DNA of 44,826 bases. It comes from Bacteroidota bacterium. Its GTDB lineage: Bacteria > Bacteroidota > Bacteroidia > AKYH767-A > 2013-40CM-41-45. This document shows, in pieces, positions 16,557-24,416 of the stretch. Position numbers and translations under genes: made by a program. Location: NCBI GenBank assembly GCA_003151745.1, contig PLYJ01000139.1, positions 1-44,826 on the forward strand, in the 5' to 3' direction. The notes beneath the pieces were generated by a model. The model saw only the letters and a list, made by a program, of their open reading frames with translations. It did no database searches and was not told the origin of the DNA. Position 1 is the first letter of the stretch, and each line of letters begins with the position of its first letter.

Positions 16557-17186
16557 TTATACAGGAATTGCGTTAGACATGGTCATGCCACTCACAAACT
16601 CGCTTGGGGCTGACGTTCCGGCTGTGCCTATTGCCACAACTCTGAAATAATAACGCGTACCGGCTGTTAAATTAGCAGCTAACGCTTCTCTTTTCGAGGT
16701 TGATGCAACAAGTGTCCAGCTGCCTGTAAACGGATTGGCAGTCACAAACAAATCATATATACGCGCATACGCAGTACGACCCCAATTCACCATAATCGTA
16801 TTAGGATCGTTGGTGAAAACTGTAGTAACAACTGTTACAGCAGCGGGTATCGGCGCTTTGGTACGATTTTTTGTAACATTAACTCCGGCTGACAAAATGA
16901 TCGTTTCGTTTCCTTCAGCCACCATGTTAATATAATCTGCCATAGTGATAAGGAACGATCTCAACGTCAACACATTCGCTCTCACCAGTGCATAAGCTTG
17001 CTTGCTATGCGTTGCGCTGGCGGTGGTATAGCTGTTTTCAAGATCCTGAGTCATCGTTTGCAAAGACAATAACGATGGCGGAGTCGTGAAATTCAGATTG
17101 CCACTCATATTTGTGAAAATACGATTTGCTAATGATATAAGACCTAAAGTATTGAGGCTATATAAACCTAACTTTACTTTTTTCAT
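16557..17186 (-). CDS. Fibronectin type III domain protein of unknown role
   Basis: The 209-aa product starts at the ATG at 17186, preceded by GGAGAA about 8 bases upstream, one of few Shine-Dalgarno-like sites here; an upstream in-frame ATG at 17312 gives a basic extension with no domain. Residues about 1-100 are helical (SLQTMTQDLENSYTTASATH) and unrecognised. About 113-205 form a fibronectin-III beta sandwich (MVNWGRTAYARIYDLF, TAGTRYYFRVVAIGTAG). There is no clear signal peptide or T9SS tail, so location is uncertain. It is divergent from the Kelch protein across the repeat array at 17518-17748. Confidence 0.7.
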   Translation of the reverse strand: MKKVKLGLYSLNTLGLISLANRIFTNMSGNLNFTTPPSLLSLQTMTQDLENSYTTASATHSKQAYALVRANVLTLRSFLITMADYINMVAEGNETIILSAGVNVTKNRTKAPIPAAVTVVTTVFTNDPNTIMVNWGRTAYARIYDLFVTANPFTGSWTLVASTSKREALAANLTAGTRYYFRVVAIGTAGTSAPSEFVSGMTMSNAIPV

Positions 17187-17517
17187 CGCTCTATTCTCCT
17201 TCCTAATCTTAGTTTCTTTTTTGCGTTGGCCTGGCTTCGTTGCCCGGCTTATCCGAAAAAAGTATAACTGACATGGGTAGTTAAACCCCATCGCCGGCAA
17301 AGTGTTTGGCAACGGCGCACGAACAATTGCAGATGTAAGAAAAACAAACTTTTCTGAAGCAAAAGCTTTAAAATTTCAATGCATTGAAGGTTTTTGTATT
17401 TTCATGCCCCAATAAATGATGTAAGAAAATGCACGAAAATGTTTAAAAACACATCCCGAAAGGTTTAAAAGATAAGTATATGCAGAAATTCTTACATTTT
17501 ATATACGAAATAATTTG
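17187..17517. other. Gene-free AT-rich region with repeated GATGTAAGAAAA words
   Basis: This divergent intergenic part precedes repeat array 2. GATGTAAGAAAA occurs at 17332-17343 and 17418-17429, and a partial inverted copy (TTCTTACAT) lies near 17492. The same word is beside array 3 at 25333 and 25430. I see no gene or RNA in the stretch. Confidence 0.45.
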
Positions 17518-17748
17518 CGTTATATAGTTATGTATTGTCATTCCATAACTATGTATCGTCGTTTCATAGCTATATATCGTGGTTCCATTGCAATGAAACC
17601 ATCTTTCATAGTTATAAATTGATGTTTCATAACCATGAAACCTTGTTGCATAGCTATATATTGTCGTTTCATTACTATGAAACTATCTTTCATAGCTATA
17701 AATTGATGTTTCATAGTAATGAATCCTTGTTTCGCAGCTAACAAAAGT
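17518..17748. repeat. 21-bp dyad repeat array (array 2) with 84-bp higher-order repeat
   Basis: Eleven contiguous units of exactly 21 bp fill 231 bp, with no spacers. The shared core is TTTCATAGCTAT; several units form full dyads such as TTTCATAACCATGAAA and TTTCATTACTATGAAA. Units at 17560-17643 are repeated in the same order at 17644-17727: the third of each block differs at one base in 21. This four-unit block is a higher-order repeat, showing growth by block duplication. Both strands stay open in one frame, giving FIxMKx-type heptads, but there is no other coding evidence. It ends 72 bp before the GTG start of the Kelch protein. Confidence 0.9.
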
Positions 17749-17820
17749 GTATTTGCAAACTTAAATTTGCCTTCTTCTATAAATAACTTACCTTTACTTG
17801 CTAAATATAAACCCGTGACT

Positions 17821-19872
17821 GTGAAAAAAATCTACTTTTTCTTTCTCCTTCAATCTTTATTCTTTAATCTTCCATCTTCATTTGGGCAAGGCGGCACATG
17901 GACTTGGATAAGCGGTGATAGTGCTGTCAATGCAGTCGGAGTATATGGAACGCAGGGAGTGCCTTCTATAAATAATCATCCACCAGGAATGTATGAACCT
18001 GCGGAATGGAAAGATAAGCAGGGAAATTTTTGGATATATGGTGGAACTTATCCGAGTATGAGTGATCTATGGAAATTTAATCCTGTTACTTTGGAATGGA
18101 CATGGGTCAAGGGCAACGGTCAGGCAGGTGATGTCCCGGTCTTTGGAACTCAAGGCATATCCAGTCCTTCTAACACTCCTGGCCAGAGAACTTATTGTGC
18201 TGCAACCTGGGTTGATGCGTCAGGCATGTTTTGGTTGTTTGGAGGAGACCTCGCCTCAAATGATTTATGGAAATATGACATTAACACAAATGAATGGACA
18301 CGTATGAAAGGAGATAGCATTAGGGGGCCATCAGTCTATGGCACACAAGGCATACCAAGCCCTTCAAACACTCCCGGTAAAAGCGAAGAAGAATGTTCTG
18401 CCTGGACAGATTCATTGAACAACCTATGGTTATTGGGAAGTGAAAATTACAATGATTTATGGAGATTTGACATTAGCACTCTTGAATGGACATGGATGAA
18501 CGGATCCCCTTTTATTTCCCCTGCAAATTATGGTGGACAAGGAGTAGCTAATTCAAGCAATGATCCCGGATCCCGTTATAGCTATACTAAATGGAAAGAT
18601 TTGAAAGGCAATTTTTGGCTGATGGGCGGAGTTACTGATATTAATAGCTACGGTCTAAATGATGTTTGGAAATACGATTTAAATATAAATGAATGGACAT
18701 GGATGAGTGGTCCTGACACGATTGAGGACCCGGGTAGTTACCAATCAAACTGTATATTCAGCACAATTAACTGGCCTTATTCGCGATTCGAACAAAGATC
18801 GTCTGTAACTGATAATTGCGGCAGGTTCTGGTTATTTGGAGGGAGTAATAATTCTAGCCAGGTTGTGTTGAATGATCTATGGGTTTTCGATTCTCAACTA
18901 TTAAAATGGAATTGGATAAGCGGTACTAACGATACGAATCAAACAGGCAATTATGGAAATTTAGGTTTACCATCACCTGGCAATATGCCATCATCCCGCA
19001 TGGGCGCAGTTGCGTGGTGGGGAAACGATAATAGGTTTTATATGTTTGGTGGTTTACATAATGGCCGATCTGCTAATTGCTATTCTGATGTATGGGTATT
19101 TAACCCTGATACAAATTGTGTTCCTGTTTGTGGCGCTGTTGCTGTTGTTCCACCCGTTGCAGATTTCCAATCAAACATAACAACTCTTTGCGCCAATGAC
19201 TGCATTAACTTTACTAATCTAAGCACTAATGCAACCTCATGGCAATGGAGCTTTGCAGGTGCATTAGATTCAACCAGCACAGCACAAAACCCGCAAAGCG
19301 TTTGCTATGCGGCAGCAGGCATATATAGTGTTACACTTATTGCAACTAATGCAGGAGGGAGAGATTCTGTTACGTTCATCAATTATATAAATGTAAAAGC
19401 CGCTCCGCCAACACCTGATATAAAACAGCATCATGATACGCTTTATTGCAGCACTGATCCATCTTATACTTCTTATCAGTGGTATTTAGACAGCAATCTT
19501 ATTAGCGGGGCTACGAATACTTCGCTTGCTATCACTGTTAGCGGCAATTACAATGTGCAGGTATCAAATGAGAATGGTTGCAAGATTGCTGTGGGTATTA
19601 ATATTGTTCTTGGCATTCAGAACTACAGTAATAATAATGTTCTTACCCTCTCCCCTAACCCTGCCGCAGACCAGTTAACGCTTAAAAGTTCTTCCCTGCA
19701 GGGAAGAAGTACGGTGGCAATAATAAATGTGTTAGGCCAGCAGTTGCTTTCTATTACTTTTGAAAGGAGTGAAGATATGATCATCAATATCAAAACCTTT
19801 TCCGCAGGAATTTATTTTGTGCAGCTTGCAAACGAAAACCGCAGATGGACAGGTAAGTTTGTCAAGGAATAA
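17821..19872 (+). CDS. Secreted Kelch-type beta-propeller + PKD domain, T9SS type A protein
   Basis: The start is a GTG at 17821, because it places the signal peptide (VKKIYFFFLLQSLFFN...SFGQ) at the N-terminus; an earlier in-frame ATG at 17719 lies inside the repeat array. The 683-aa product has about six Kelch-like blades with recurring WxWxxG, 'DLWKFNP' and 'GNFWxxGG' strings (about 25-400), a PKD domain (PVADFQSNITTL to YINV, about 440-525), and an Ig-like stretch. It ends in a type A sorting domain (LSPNPAADQLTLKS to WTGKFVKE). It is thus T9SS cargo exposed on or released from the surface; binding of a glycan or protein is possible but unproven. Confidence 0.88.
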   Translation: MKKIYFFFLLQSLFFNLPSSFGQGGTWTWISGDSAVNAVGVYGTQGVPSINNHPPGMYEPAEWKDKQGNFWIYGGTYPSMSDLWKFNPVTLEWTWVKGNGQAGDVPVFGTQGISSPSNTPGQRTYCAATWVDASGMFWLFGGDLASNDLWKYDINTNEWTRMKGDSIRGPSVYGTQGIPSPSNTPGKSEEECSAWTDSLNNLWLLGSENYNDLWRFDISTLEWTWMNGSPFISPANYGGQGVANSSNDPGSRYSYTKWKDLKGNFWLMGGVTDINSYGLNDVWKYDLNINEWTWMSGPDTIEDPGSYQSNCIFSTINWPYSRFEQRSSVTDNCGRFWLFGGSNNSSQVVLNDLWVFDSQLLKWNWISGTNDTNQTGNYGNLGLPSPGNMPSSRMGAVAWWGNDNRFYMFGGLHNGRSANCYSDVWVFNPDTNCVPVCGAVAVVPPVADFQSNITTLCANDCINFTNLSTNATSWQWSFAGALDSTSTAQNPQSVCYAAAGIYSVTLIATNAGGRDSVTFINYINVKAAPPTPDIKQHHDTLYCSTDPSYTSYQWYLDSNLISGATNTSLAITVSGNYNVQVSNENGCKIAVGINIVLGIQNYSNNNVLTLSPNPAADQLTLKSSSLQGRSTVAIINVLGQQLLSITFERSEDMIINIKTFSAGIYFVQLANENRRWTGKFVKE

Positions 19873-19932
19873 TGTTTTCTAAGATTTCCCAATCTTAAAG
19901 CTGGTTTGAGATAACAGCCTTTTGTAATTCTT

Positions 19933-21648
19933 ATGCAAAATAAAAAGGGAAGCAAGAGGGCTAAAGAAAAAAGTAACCCTCAAAAAAGATTGCTTCCTTA
20001 TGCCGGGCTGATTTTCTTATCGGCAATCATTGTTTATTACCCTGCTCTTAAAAACGGCATCCTTCAGTGGGATGATAACCTGTATGTCACAGATAACAGG
20101 AGCATCAACAGCTTGGCGAATATTCCTTTTTTCTTCAAATCATTCTTTGTAGGCAATTACCAGCCATTAACGATGATTACATATAGCATCATCTGGCATT
20201 TCAATAAAACAGCTCCCTTCCTGTATCATTTTGTAAATATTCTATTTCATGTTTTCAATTCGCTGCTTGTATTTTATTTTATATATGAACTACTGAAAGA
20301 TATTAACCTTGGGCTTATAACAGGATTGCTTTTCGCTCTTCATCCGTTGCATGTGGAATCCGTTGCTTGGATAGCAGAATTAAAAGATGTGCAATACGCT
20401 TTCTTCTTTTTTATTTCGCTTATCTTTTATTTAAAGTTCATTCGCCAAAGGAAGTCACTGTACTACATCTTATCCGTTTCTTCTTTCCTTCTGTCGCTGC
20501 TTTCAAAAGGTCAGGCAGTAGCCCTTTTCCCTACCCTGCTTTTAATTGATTACCTGGAAAGTGGAAAATTCTTTACCCGGTTAGTTGAAAAGGTTCCTTT
20601 CTTACTGCTATCGCTCATTTTTGGAGTTGTGGCTGTTGTTGCGCAAAAGTCAGACAACACGATCGGTGATTTCACCAACGTAACCTTTGCTGAACAAATT
20701 GCGCTTGCTTCATACAGCCTTACTATGTATATATTGAAAATTGTTTTGCCGTTTAATCTCTCCTCTTTTTATCCTTATCCCACAATGATAAACGGTAAGA
20801 TACCCGGAGAGTATTGGGCTTGCTTGCTGATTATTCCGCTTATCATTTATTCATTAATCACTGCTTTTAAAAAGAACCGGTTAATATTTTTCGGCTTATT
20901 GTTTTTCGTCGCTAACATCATTCTTCTCCTTCAGCTTCTTCCTGTTGGCAATTGCATCATGGCTGACAGATATACTTACATTTCTGCTATCGGCTTAGAC
21001 CTTATTATTGCATACTTATTTCTGAAGTATATTAATTCCAAAAAACAGAAACTGGCATTAATCTCATTGCTTGCAGTCTACCTGATTTTTCTAAGCGTAA
21101 AGTCATATAGCCAGGTCACTATATGGAAAAATGATTTCACCCTGTGGAACAATGTTCTTTCCATTTACCCTGACATTTCTTCGGCGTTAGTGTTAAGAGG
21201 ATGTGCCTATAATGATAAGGAAGAGTATGAAAAGGCGTTAGCGGATTTTAATCACTCCATTGAGCTTGATTCTAAGAACGGGTTGGCTTATTTCAACAGA
21301 GGCGTTTCAAAATCAAAACTTGGTGATTTCACAGGCGCACTGAAAGATTATGAAACAGCAGATAAGTTGAAGATAGAAAAAAGGCACTTATTTAATTTCT
21401 ATGTAAGCTGGGGCGGAGCGCTTGCCAATACAGGCAAGATAAATGAAGCAATGCAATTGTTCGATAAAGCAATTGCCTTGGATTCATTGAATGCATCTGT
21501 ATATAACAACAGGGGCATCACCAAAGCAATGATGGGAAATATGAACGGAGCATTAGACGACTTTAATCGTGCGGTAAAACTAAAACCGGATTTTGACGAG
21601 GCAATTAATAACCGAAATAAAGCCATTCAATCAACAGCAAAGAAGTAA
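19933..21648 (+). CDS. TMTC-like GT-C membrane protein with C-terminal TPRs (paralogue)
   Basis: The 571-aa product has the plan of the 4849-6906 protein: Lys-rich start, a WDDNLYV acidic motif after the first membrane segment, HPLHVESVAW in the next cytoplasm-distal region, many membrane helices to about residue 405, then about four TPRs (EYEKALADFNHSIELDSKNG and following). It has three fewer TPRs than its paralogue, so the two copies may recognise different acceptors. A role in transferring a lipid-linked sugar to exported protein is inferred from the eukaryotic TMTC family. It lies 60 bp after the Kelch/T9SS gene on the same strand, so the two may be expressed together. Confidence 0.8.
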   Translation: MQNKKGSKRAKEKSNPQKRLLPYAGLIFLSAIIVYYPALKNGILQWDDNLYVTDNRSINSLANIPFFFKSFFVGNYQPLTMITYSIIWHFNKTAPFLYHFVNILFHVFNSLLVFYFIYELLKDINLGLITGLLFALHPLHVESVAWIAELKDVQYAFFFFISLIFYLKFIRQRKSLYYILSVSSFLLSLLSKGQAVALFPTLLLIDYLESGKFFTRLVEKVPFLLLSLIFGVVAVVAQKSDNTIGDFTNVTFAEQIALASYSLTMYILKIVLPFNLSSFYPYPTMINGKIPGEYWACLLIIPLIIYSLITAFKKNRLIFFGLLFFVANIILLLQLLPVGNCIMADRYTYISAIGLDLIIAYLFLKYINSKKQKLALISLLAVYLIFLSVKSYSQVTIWKNDFTLWNNVLSIYPDISSALVLRGCAYNDKEEYEKALADFNHSIELDSKNGLAYFNRGVSKSKLGDFTGALKDYETADKLKIEKRHLFNFYVSWGGALANTGKINEAMQLFDKAIALDSLNASVYNNRGITKAMMGNMNGALDDFNRAVKLKPDFDEAINNRNKAIQSTAKK

Positions 21649-21735
21649 TTACCAAGGATATCAAAATCAAAGTTCATAGAGGCAGTTTTTTGTGATTTAT
21701 AGTTTAAAACTAATAAAGAAGTCAAATTATAAAAG

Positions 21736-21766
21736 ATTGCAAATAGGTGAATGGTTTATATCTTTG
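21736..21766 (+). promoter_or_regulatory. Promoter of the tRNA cluster
   Basis: TTG at 21736-21738 is followed after 20 bases by TATCTTTG (21759-21766), matching TAnnTTTG. The -7 box ends 15 bases before the first base of tRNA-Ser. Confidence 0.7.
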
Positions 21767-21781
21767 CCGCCCTTAATATCG

Positions 21782-21870
21782 GGAGAGATGCCTGAGAGGC
21801 CGAAAGGAACAGTTTGCTAAACTGTCGTACGGGTTAATCTGTACCGTGGGTTCGAATCCCACTCTCTCCG
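21782..21870 (+). tRNA. tRNA-Ser (GCT)
   Basis: The 89-nt gene has acceptor stem GGAGAGA/TCTCTCC, a long variable arm as expected for serine tRNAs, anticodon GCT in the loop TTGCTAA, and T-arm GTGGG-TTCGAAT-CCCAC. The discriminator is G and the CCA end is not encoded. Confidence 0.95.
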
Positions 21871-21910
21871 CGCTTCCATTAATTTGAGTAACGGCGTTCT
21901 TTAAAATATT

Positions 21911-21985
21911 CGGGATGTAGCGTAGTCCGGTTATCGCGCCTGGTTTGGGACCAGGAGGTCGCAGGTTCGAATCCTGCCATCCCGA
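21911..21985 (+). tRNA. tRNA-Pro (TGG)
   Basis: The acceptor stem is CGGGATG/CATCCCG, the anticodon stem CCTGG/CCAGG encloses TTTGGGA (anticodon TGG), and the T-arm is GCAGG-TTCGAAT-CCTGC. The CCA end is not encoded. It lies 40 bases after tRNA-Ser and probably shares its transcript. Confidence 0.95.
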
Positions 21986-21993
21986 CATGTCTG

Positions 21994-22068
21994 ATTGCGG
22001 ATTTTAGATTCTTGATTTTGGATTTTCTCAATCCGACGATCAACAATCCGAAATCCGCAATTTTTTTT
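21994..22068 (+). terminator. Long-loop hairpin with T-run between tRNA-Pro and tRNA-Arg
   Basis: ATTGCGGATTT (21994-22004) is perfectly complementary to AAATCCGCAAT (22051-22061), and eight Ts (22061-22068) follow directly before tRNA-Arg. The left arm goes on as a run of 7-bp words (GATTTTA, GATTCTT, GATTTTG), so it also belongs to the word-type inverted repeats. It could terminate or pause transcription ahead of tRNA-Arg; the 46-nt loop makes that uncertain. Confidence 0.5.
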
Positions 22069-22142
22069 GATCCCGTAGCTCAGCTGGATAGAGCAACTGC
22101 CTTCTAAGCAGTAGGTCAAGCGTTCGAATCGCTTCGGGATCA
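22069..22142 (+). tRNA. tRNA-Arg (TCT)
   Basis: The 74-nt gene has acceptor stem GATCCCG/CGGGATC, anticodon stem ACTGC/GCAGT around CTTCTAA (anticodon TCT), and T-arm AAGCG-TTCGAAT-CGCTT. The CCA end is not encoded. Its first base directly follows the T-run of the hairpin at 21994-22068. Confidence 0.95.
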
Positions 22143-22225
22143 CTTTTCCATTTTTCTTTTTTAAATTATCAGATGCCGGGTGCACTGATTGATGAAAAAT
22201 AGCTGAAGCAAGAAAAAATATATAG

Positions 22226-22720
22226 TTATTTTCTAAGTTGCTTTTGCATTTCAACCATCTTTAATGCAGTTGCCGCTGCTTCAACGCCTTTATTGCCATG
22301 CTTCCCTCCTGCTCTTTCCTTTGCCTGATCCATAGTATTGGTAGTAAGCATTCCGAAAACAAAGGGAACATTATGCTTGATGCTGAGATCCATTAATCCT
22401 TTGGAAACGGCATCGCATATAAATTCAAAATGCCTCGTTTCGCCCTGAATTACACAGCCAAGACAAATAACTGCATCAACTTTATGCTGAATGAACAACG
22501 ATTGCGCCCCTAACGGCAATTCAAAGCTACCGGGAACATTAATGCGAATAATATTCTCCTCTTTCGCCTTGCTATCCAACAGTGTTTTAATTGCGCCATC
22601 ATATAGCGACTCAGTAATTTCATTATTCCATTCAGACACTACAATACCGAATAGCATGGCCGATGCATCAGGCAATTGATCCTTGTTAAGTGCTGAAAGA
22701 TTATGATGAGATGATGACAT
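22226..22720 (-). CDS. ribH: 6,7-dimethyl-8-ribityllumazine synthase
   Basis: The 164-aa product is the penultimate enzyme of riboflavin synthesis, joining 5-amino-6-ribitylaminouracil and dihydroxybutanone phosphate in the cytoplasm, usually as a large hollow oligomer. VPGSFELPLGAQ, CLGCVIQGETRHFEFI with catalytic H97, and the FGMLTTNTMDQAKERAGG block are all present. I chose the ATG at 22720 (MSSSHHNL); an upstream in-frame ATG at 22750 would start inside the preceding gene's terminator. The usual neighbour, a membrane TPR protein, lies directly upstream but is separated by that terminator. No FMN riboswitch is visible in the 60-base leader. Confidence 0.95.
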   Translation of the reverse strand: MSSSHHNLSALNKDQLPDASAMLFGIVVSEWNNEITESLYDGAIKTLLDSKAKEENIIRINVPGSFELPLGAQSLFIQHKVDAVICLGCVIQGETRHFEFICDAVSKGLMDLSIKHNVPFVFGMLTTNTMDQAKERAGGKHGNKGVEAAATALKMVEMQKQLRK

Positions 22721-22731
22721 TGCTGTTACTA

Positions 22732-22760
22732 TAAAAAAATAATCCCGCAAGCGCGGGATT
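22732..22760 (-). terminator. Rho-independent terminator after the TPR-protein gene
   Basis: AATCCCGC (22741-22748) and GCGGGATT (22753-22760) form a perfect 8-bp stem with a 4-nt loop, followed on the minus strand by ATTTTTTTAT. It lies 23 bases past the stop at 22783 and just before ribH, and it decides the ribH start. Confidence 0.85.
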
Positions 22761-22782
22761 GAAAGCTGATGCTATTTAACCT

Positions 22783-23466
22783 TTATTTGCTTGCAAGCGC
22801 TTCCGCTCTTGTTTTATATTTTAATGCATTCCTGCCTTCCTGTGTTTCGGGATATTCTTTTATTAATCTGTCGTAGGCATCCACGGCGTCTTTGTATTTG
22901 CCGGCAATTTCGTTTGCCATGGCAAGCTTATTCAGGTAAACAGGAGTGGTAAAATTATTAGGTGTTTCTTTTGATGCCTTCTCATAATATTTGATGGCAT
23001 CATCATTATTAGACTGCTCCATATATGCATCGCCAATTGCTCCATAGGCCATGGCGCCTGTAATATCATCCTTGGCACTATAACTTTTGAGTGTTTCAAT
23101 AGCCTTGTCATACTCCCCTTTTTTAAGATAACTCATCCCAAGATAAAAATGAGCGAGATTGGCAGAAGGGCTTACACCATAATCATCAATGATGCTTTCA
23201 AAACCGGGATTAGTTTTATCACCTGCAATGGCAAGTTTTAAAGAATCCATACGAAAGTAATTTTCCGCAACATACATTTGAGAGGATGCATCCTTTTCTT
23301 TGCCGGCTACATACACTTTCTCATACAGTAAATACCCCGCAACTGCCAAAACAACTGCACTTACTATAATCGTTAAGCTCTTCCGGTTTTTGTTGAGAAA
23401 TTCTTCCGCATCACCTATCTTTTCCTGGATGTCGAATTCTGTGTTTGAGTCTTTATTATCAGCCAT
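22783..23466 (-). CDS. Single-pass membrane TPR protein (YfgM-like)
   Basis: The 227-aa product starts at the ATG at 23466 (MADNKDSN); upstream sequence in frame belongs to the inverted repeat at 23486-23545. A cytoplasmic acidic stretch (1-30) is followed by a membrane helix (about 32-50, LTIIVSAVVLAVAGYLLYEK), then a periplasmic part with at least four TPR-like hairpins (ANLAHFYLGMSYLKKGEYDKA, AYGAIGDAYMEQSNNDDA, and following). This is the layout of YfgM/Tol-pal-like scaffolds. The partner is unknown. Its position next to ribH recurs in Bacteroidota (from memory). Confidence 0.85.
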   Translation of the reverse strand: MADNKDSNTEFDIQEKIGDAEEFLNKNRKSLTIIVSAVVLAVAGYLLYEKVYVAGKEKDASSQMYVAENYFRMDSLKLAIAGDKTNPGFESIIDDYGVSPSANLAHFYLGMSYLKKGEYDKAIETLKSYSAKDDITGAMAYGAIGDAYMEQSNNDDAIKYYEKASKETPNNFTTPVYLNKLAMANEIAGKYKDAVDAYDRLIKEYPETQEGRNALKYKTRAEALASK

Positions 23467-23485
23467 TTTTAAAAAATTGTTTGTC

Positions 23486-23545
23486 GTTTGATGTTTGTGG
23501 TTGCAGCATTGTGCCAAGCACAACTTCTAACCTCAAACATCAAAC
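23486..23545. repeat. Word-type inverted repeat with nested hairpin
   Basis: GTTTGATGTTTG (23486-23497) pairs perfectly with CAAACATCAAAC (23534-23545); GTT/AAC inside extends it. The loop holds a nested TTGTGC-caa-GCACAA hairpin. The arms repeat the word GTTTGAT/GTTTGTG. It lies between the -7 box at 23561 and the ATG at 23466, so it is probably transcribed as a long 5' leader structure of the TPR-protein gene. Confidence 0.65.
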
Positions 23546-23560
23546 CTTAATTTTGAGGTG

Positions 23561-23568
23561 CAAAAATA
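23561..23568 (-). promoter_or_regulatory. Possible -7 box (TATTTTTG) of the TPR-protein gene
   Basis: On the minus strand TATTTTTG fits TAnnTTTG. TTG trimers upstream are spaced 11 and 15 bases away, closer than usual, so the -33 part is weak. If used, the leader would be about 90 bases and contain the inverted repeat at 23486-23545. Confidence 0.4.
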
Positions 23569-23597
23569 GTTTTTTTTCTCAATCAACCTACTCGACT

Positions 23598-24140
23598 CTA
23601 CTCCTTTGAGCCCTTTTCACCCACAAAATGATCGGTAGTGTGCTTAAAAAGAACATTAAAAGTGGTAAGAGAGCCATAGCAGCGTGTAATATATTGCTGC
23701 ATATCCACTTTATCCGTTTCAGTTAATCCTTTATGGGCATTAATCTTTTGTTCCAGAACACGCAGGCGATCACGAAGCATGACGATTTTGTTAAAGAAAA
23801 CATCAATGGGCACTTCTTTCGATTTAAGAGAAGTATCGCTCGGCTTGAGGGTTAACATTCCTCCTGTCCATTTCGCGCCTATTTCAACACGCTCCTGAAC
23901 ATCGGAAAACTTGCGCAGCAATCCCGCCAGTACCTGTTCAATATCTGCCAGGCTTACCAGATCATTATCCTGATCGAAGGGATCAATCACATCAAATTGA
24001 TCATACGTCCGTACTATATCACGCTGTCCGTGCTGAATGAAGACAATGGAATACGTTTCAGGATGAATCTGTATGATTACTCCGGTGCCGAATTCAGGAT
24101 GTATGACCCGTGATCCTATACCAAGTGAAAATTGTTGCAT
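23598..24140 (-). CDS. Conserved hypothetical protein with N-terminal KOW/CarD-like segment
   Basis: The 180-aa product starts at the ATG at 24140 (MQQFSLGIGSRV), since the -7 box at 24156-24163 rules out earlier starts. Residues about 8-50 (GSRVIHPEFGTGVIIQIHPE, then YSIVFIQHGQRDIVRTY) look like a small beta barrel of the KOW/CarD-like kind, which in other proteins contacts RNA polymerase or nucleic acid. The rest is helical and charged (VFFNKIVMLRDRLRVLEQKI). I do not recognise a named family. It is followed on the same strand, after a 131-bp gap, by the membrane TPR protein. Its function is unknown. Confidence 0.7.
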   Translation of the reverse strand: MQQFSLGIGSRVIHPEFGTGVIIQIHPETYSIVFIQHGQRDIVRTYDQFDVIDPFDQDNDLVSLADIEQVLAGLLRKFSDVQERVEIGAKWTGGMLTLKPSDTSLKSKEVPIDVFFNKIVMLRDRLRVLEQKINAHKGLTETDKVDMQQYITRCYGSLTTFNVLFKHTTDHFVGEKGSKE

Positions 24141-24155
24141 AGCTTCTTTTTTTTG

Positions 24156-24163
24156 CAAAAGTA
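24156..24163 (-). promoter_or_regulatory. -7 box (TACTTTTG) of the conserved hypothetical gene
   Basis: TACTTTTG on the minus strand matches TAnnTTTG and ends 15 bases before the ATG at 24140, implying a very short leader. No good -33 TTG is seen. Confidence 0.5.
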
Positions 24164-24195
24164 TTTAATTGTTTTGAGTTGTCGAACAAGAGAAG

Positions 24196-24416
24196 TTATT
24201 CTTTTACAAATCTTCCTACCCACTTAACGCTTTTGTATTCTATTTGCACAAAATAAATTCCCTTAGATAGCGTTGAAACATCAACAATGGTCTCCGGTTT
24301 CCGGTTTACAATTTTCAATTCGCGGCTAAAAACCTTTTCTCCAAGTATATTATAAACATTCAACGTTGAGGCACCCGTAAACTGTAAACCGAAGACCCTT
24401 CGATGGATTGCTTCTT
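24196..24416 (-). pseudogene. Frameshifted T9SS type A sorting-domain fragment
   Basis: Reading on from the stop of the GloVer/IPTL gene (24417), the same frame gives LKRSNPSKG (NPSKG at 24409-24395), the usual opening of a T9SS C-terminal domain. The rest of that domain (STLNVYNILGEKVFSREL to KWVGRFVKE, stop at 24196) lies in a different frame. The tail is thus a complete type A sorting domain broken by a stop and a frameshift. It has no start of its own; the long minus frame covering it begins with unrelated residues from the IPTL region. Confidence 0.75.

Noticed and set aside
17538-17744. Small protein with FIxMKx heptads on the minus strand of array 2, and a mirror frame on the plus strand
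   Set aside because: Both strands stay open only because the 21-bp unit is divisible by three and lacks stops. There is no promoter, start context or domain, and similar dual openness occurs in array 4.
17518-17748. CRISPR array (also considered for 1-98, 25021-25320, 27073-27360, 44664-44805)
   Set aside because: Units are contiguous 20-21-bp repeats with no spacers, units vary along their full length, and no cas gene is in the window.
22145-22225. Riboswitch or small RNA between tRNA-Arg and ribH
   Set aside because: The 80-base gap is downstream of ribH, AT-rich, and has no recognisable structure or conserved core.
22721-22750. Longer ribH start at 22750
   Set aside because: That ATG lies inside the terminator hairpin of the preceding gene, and the extra ten residues are absent from the family.
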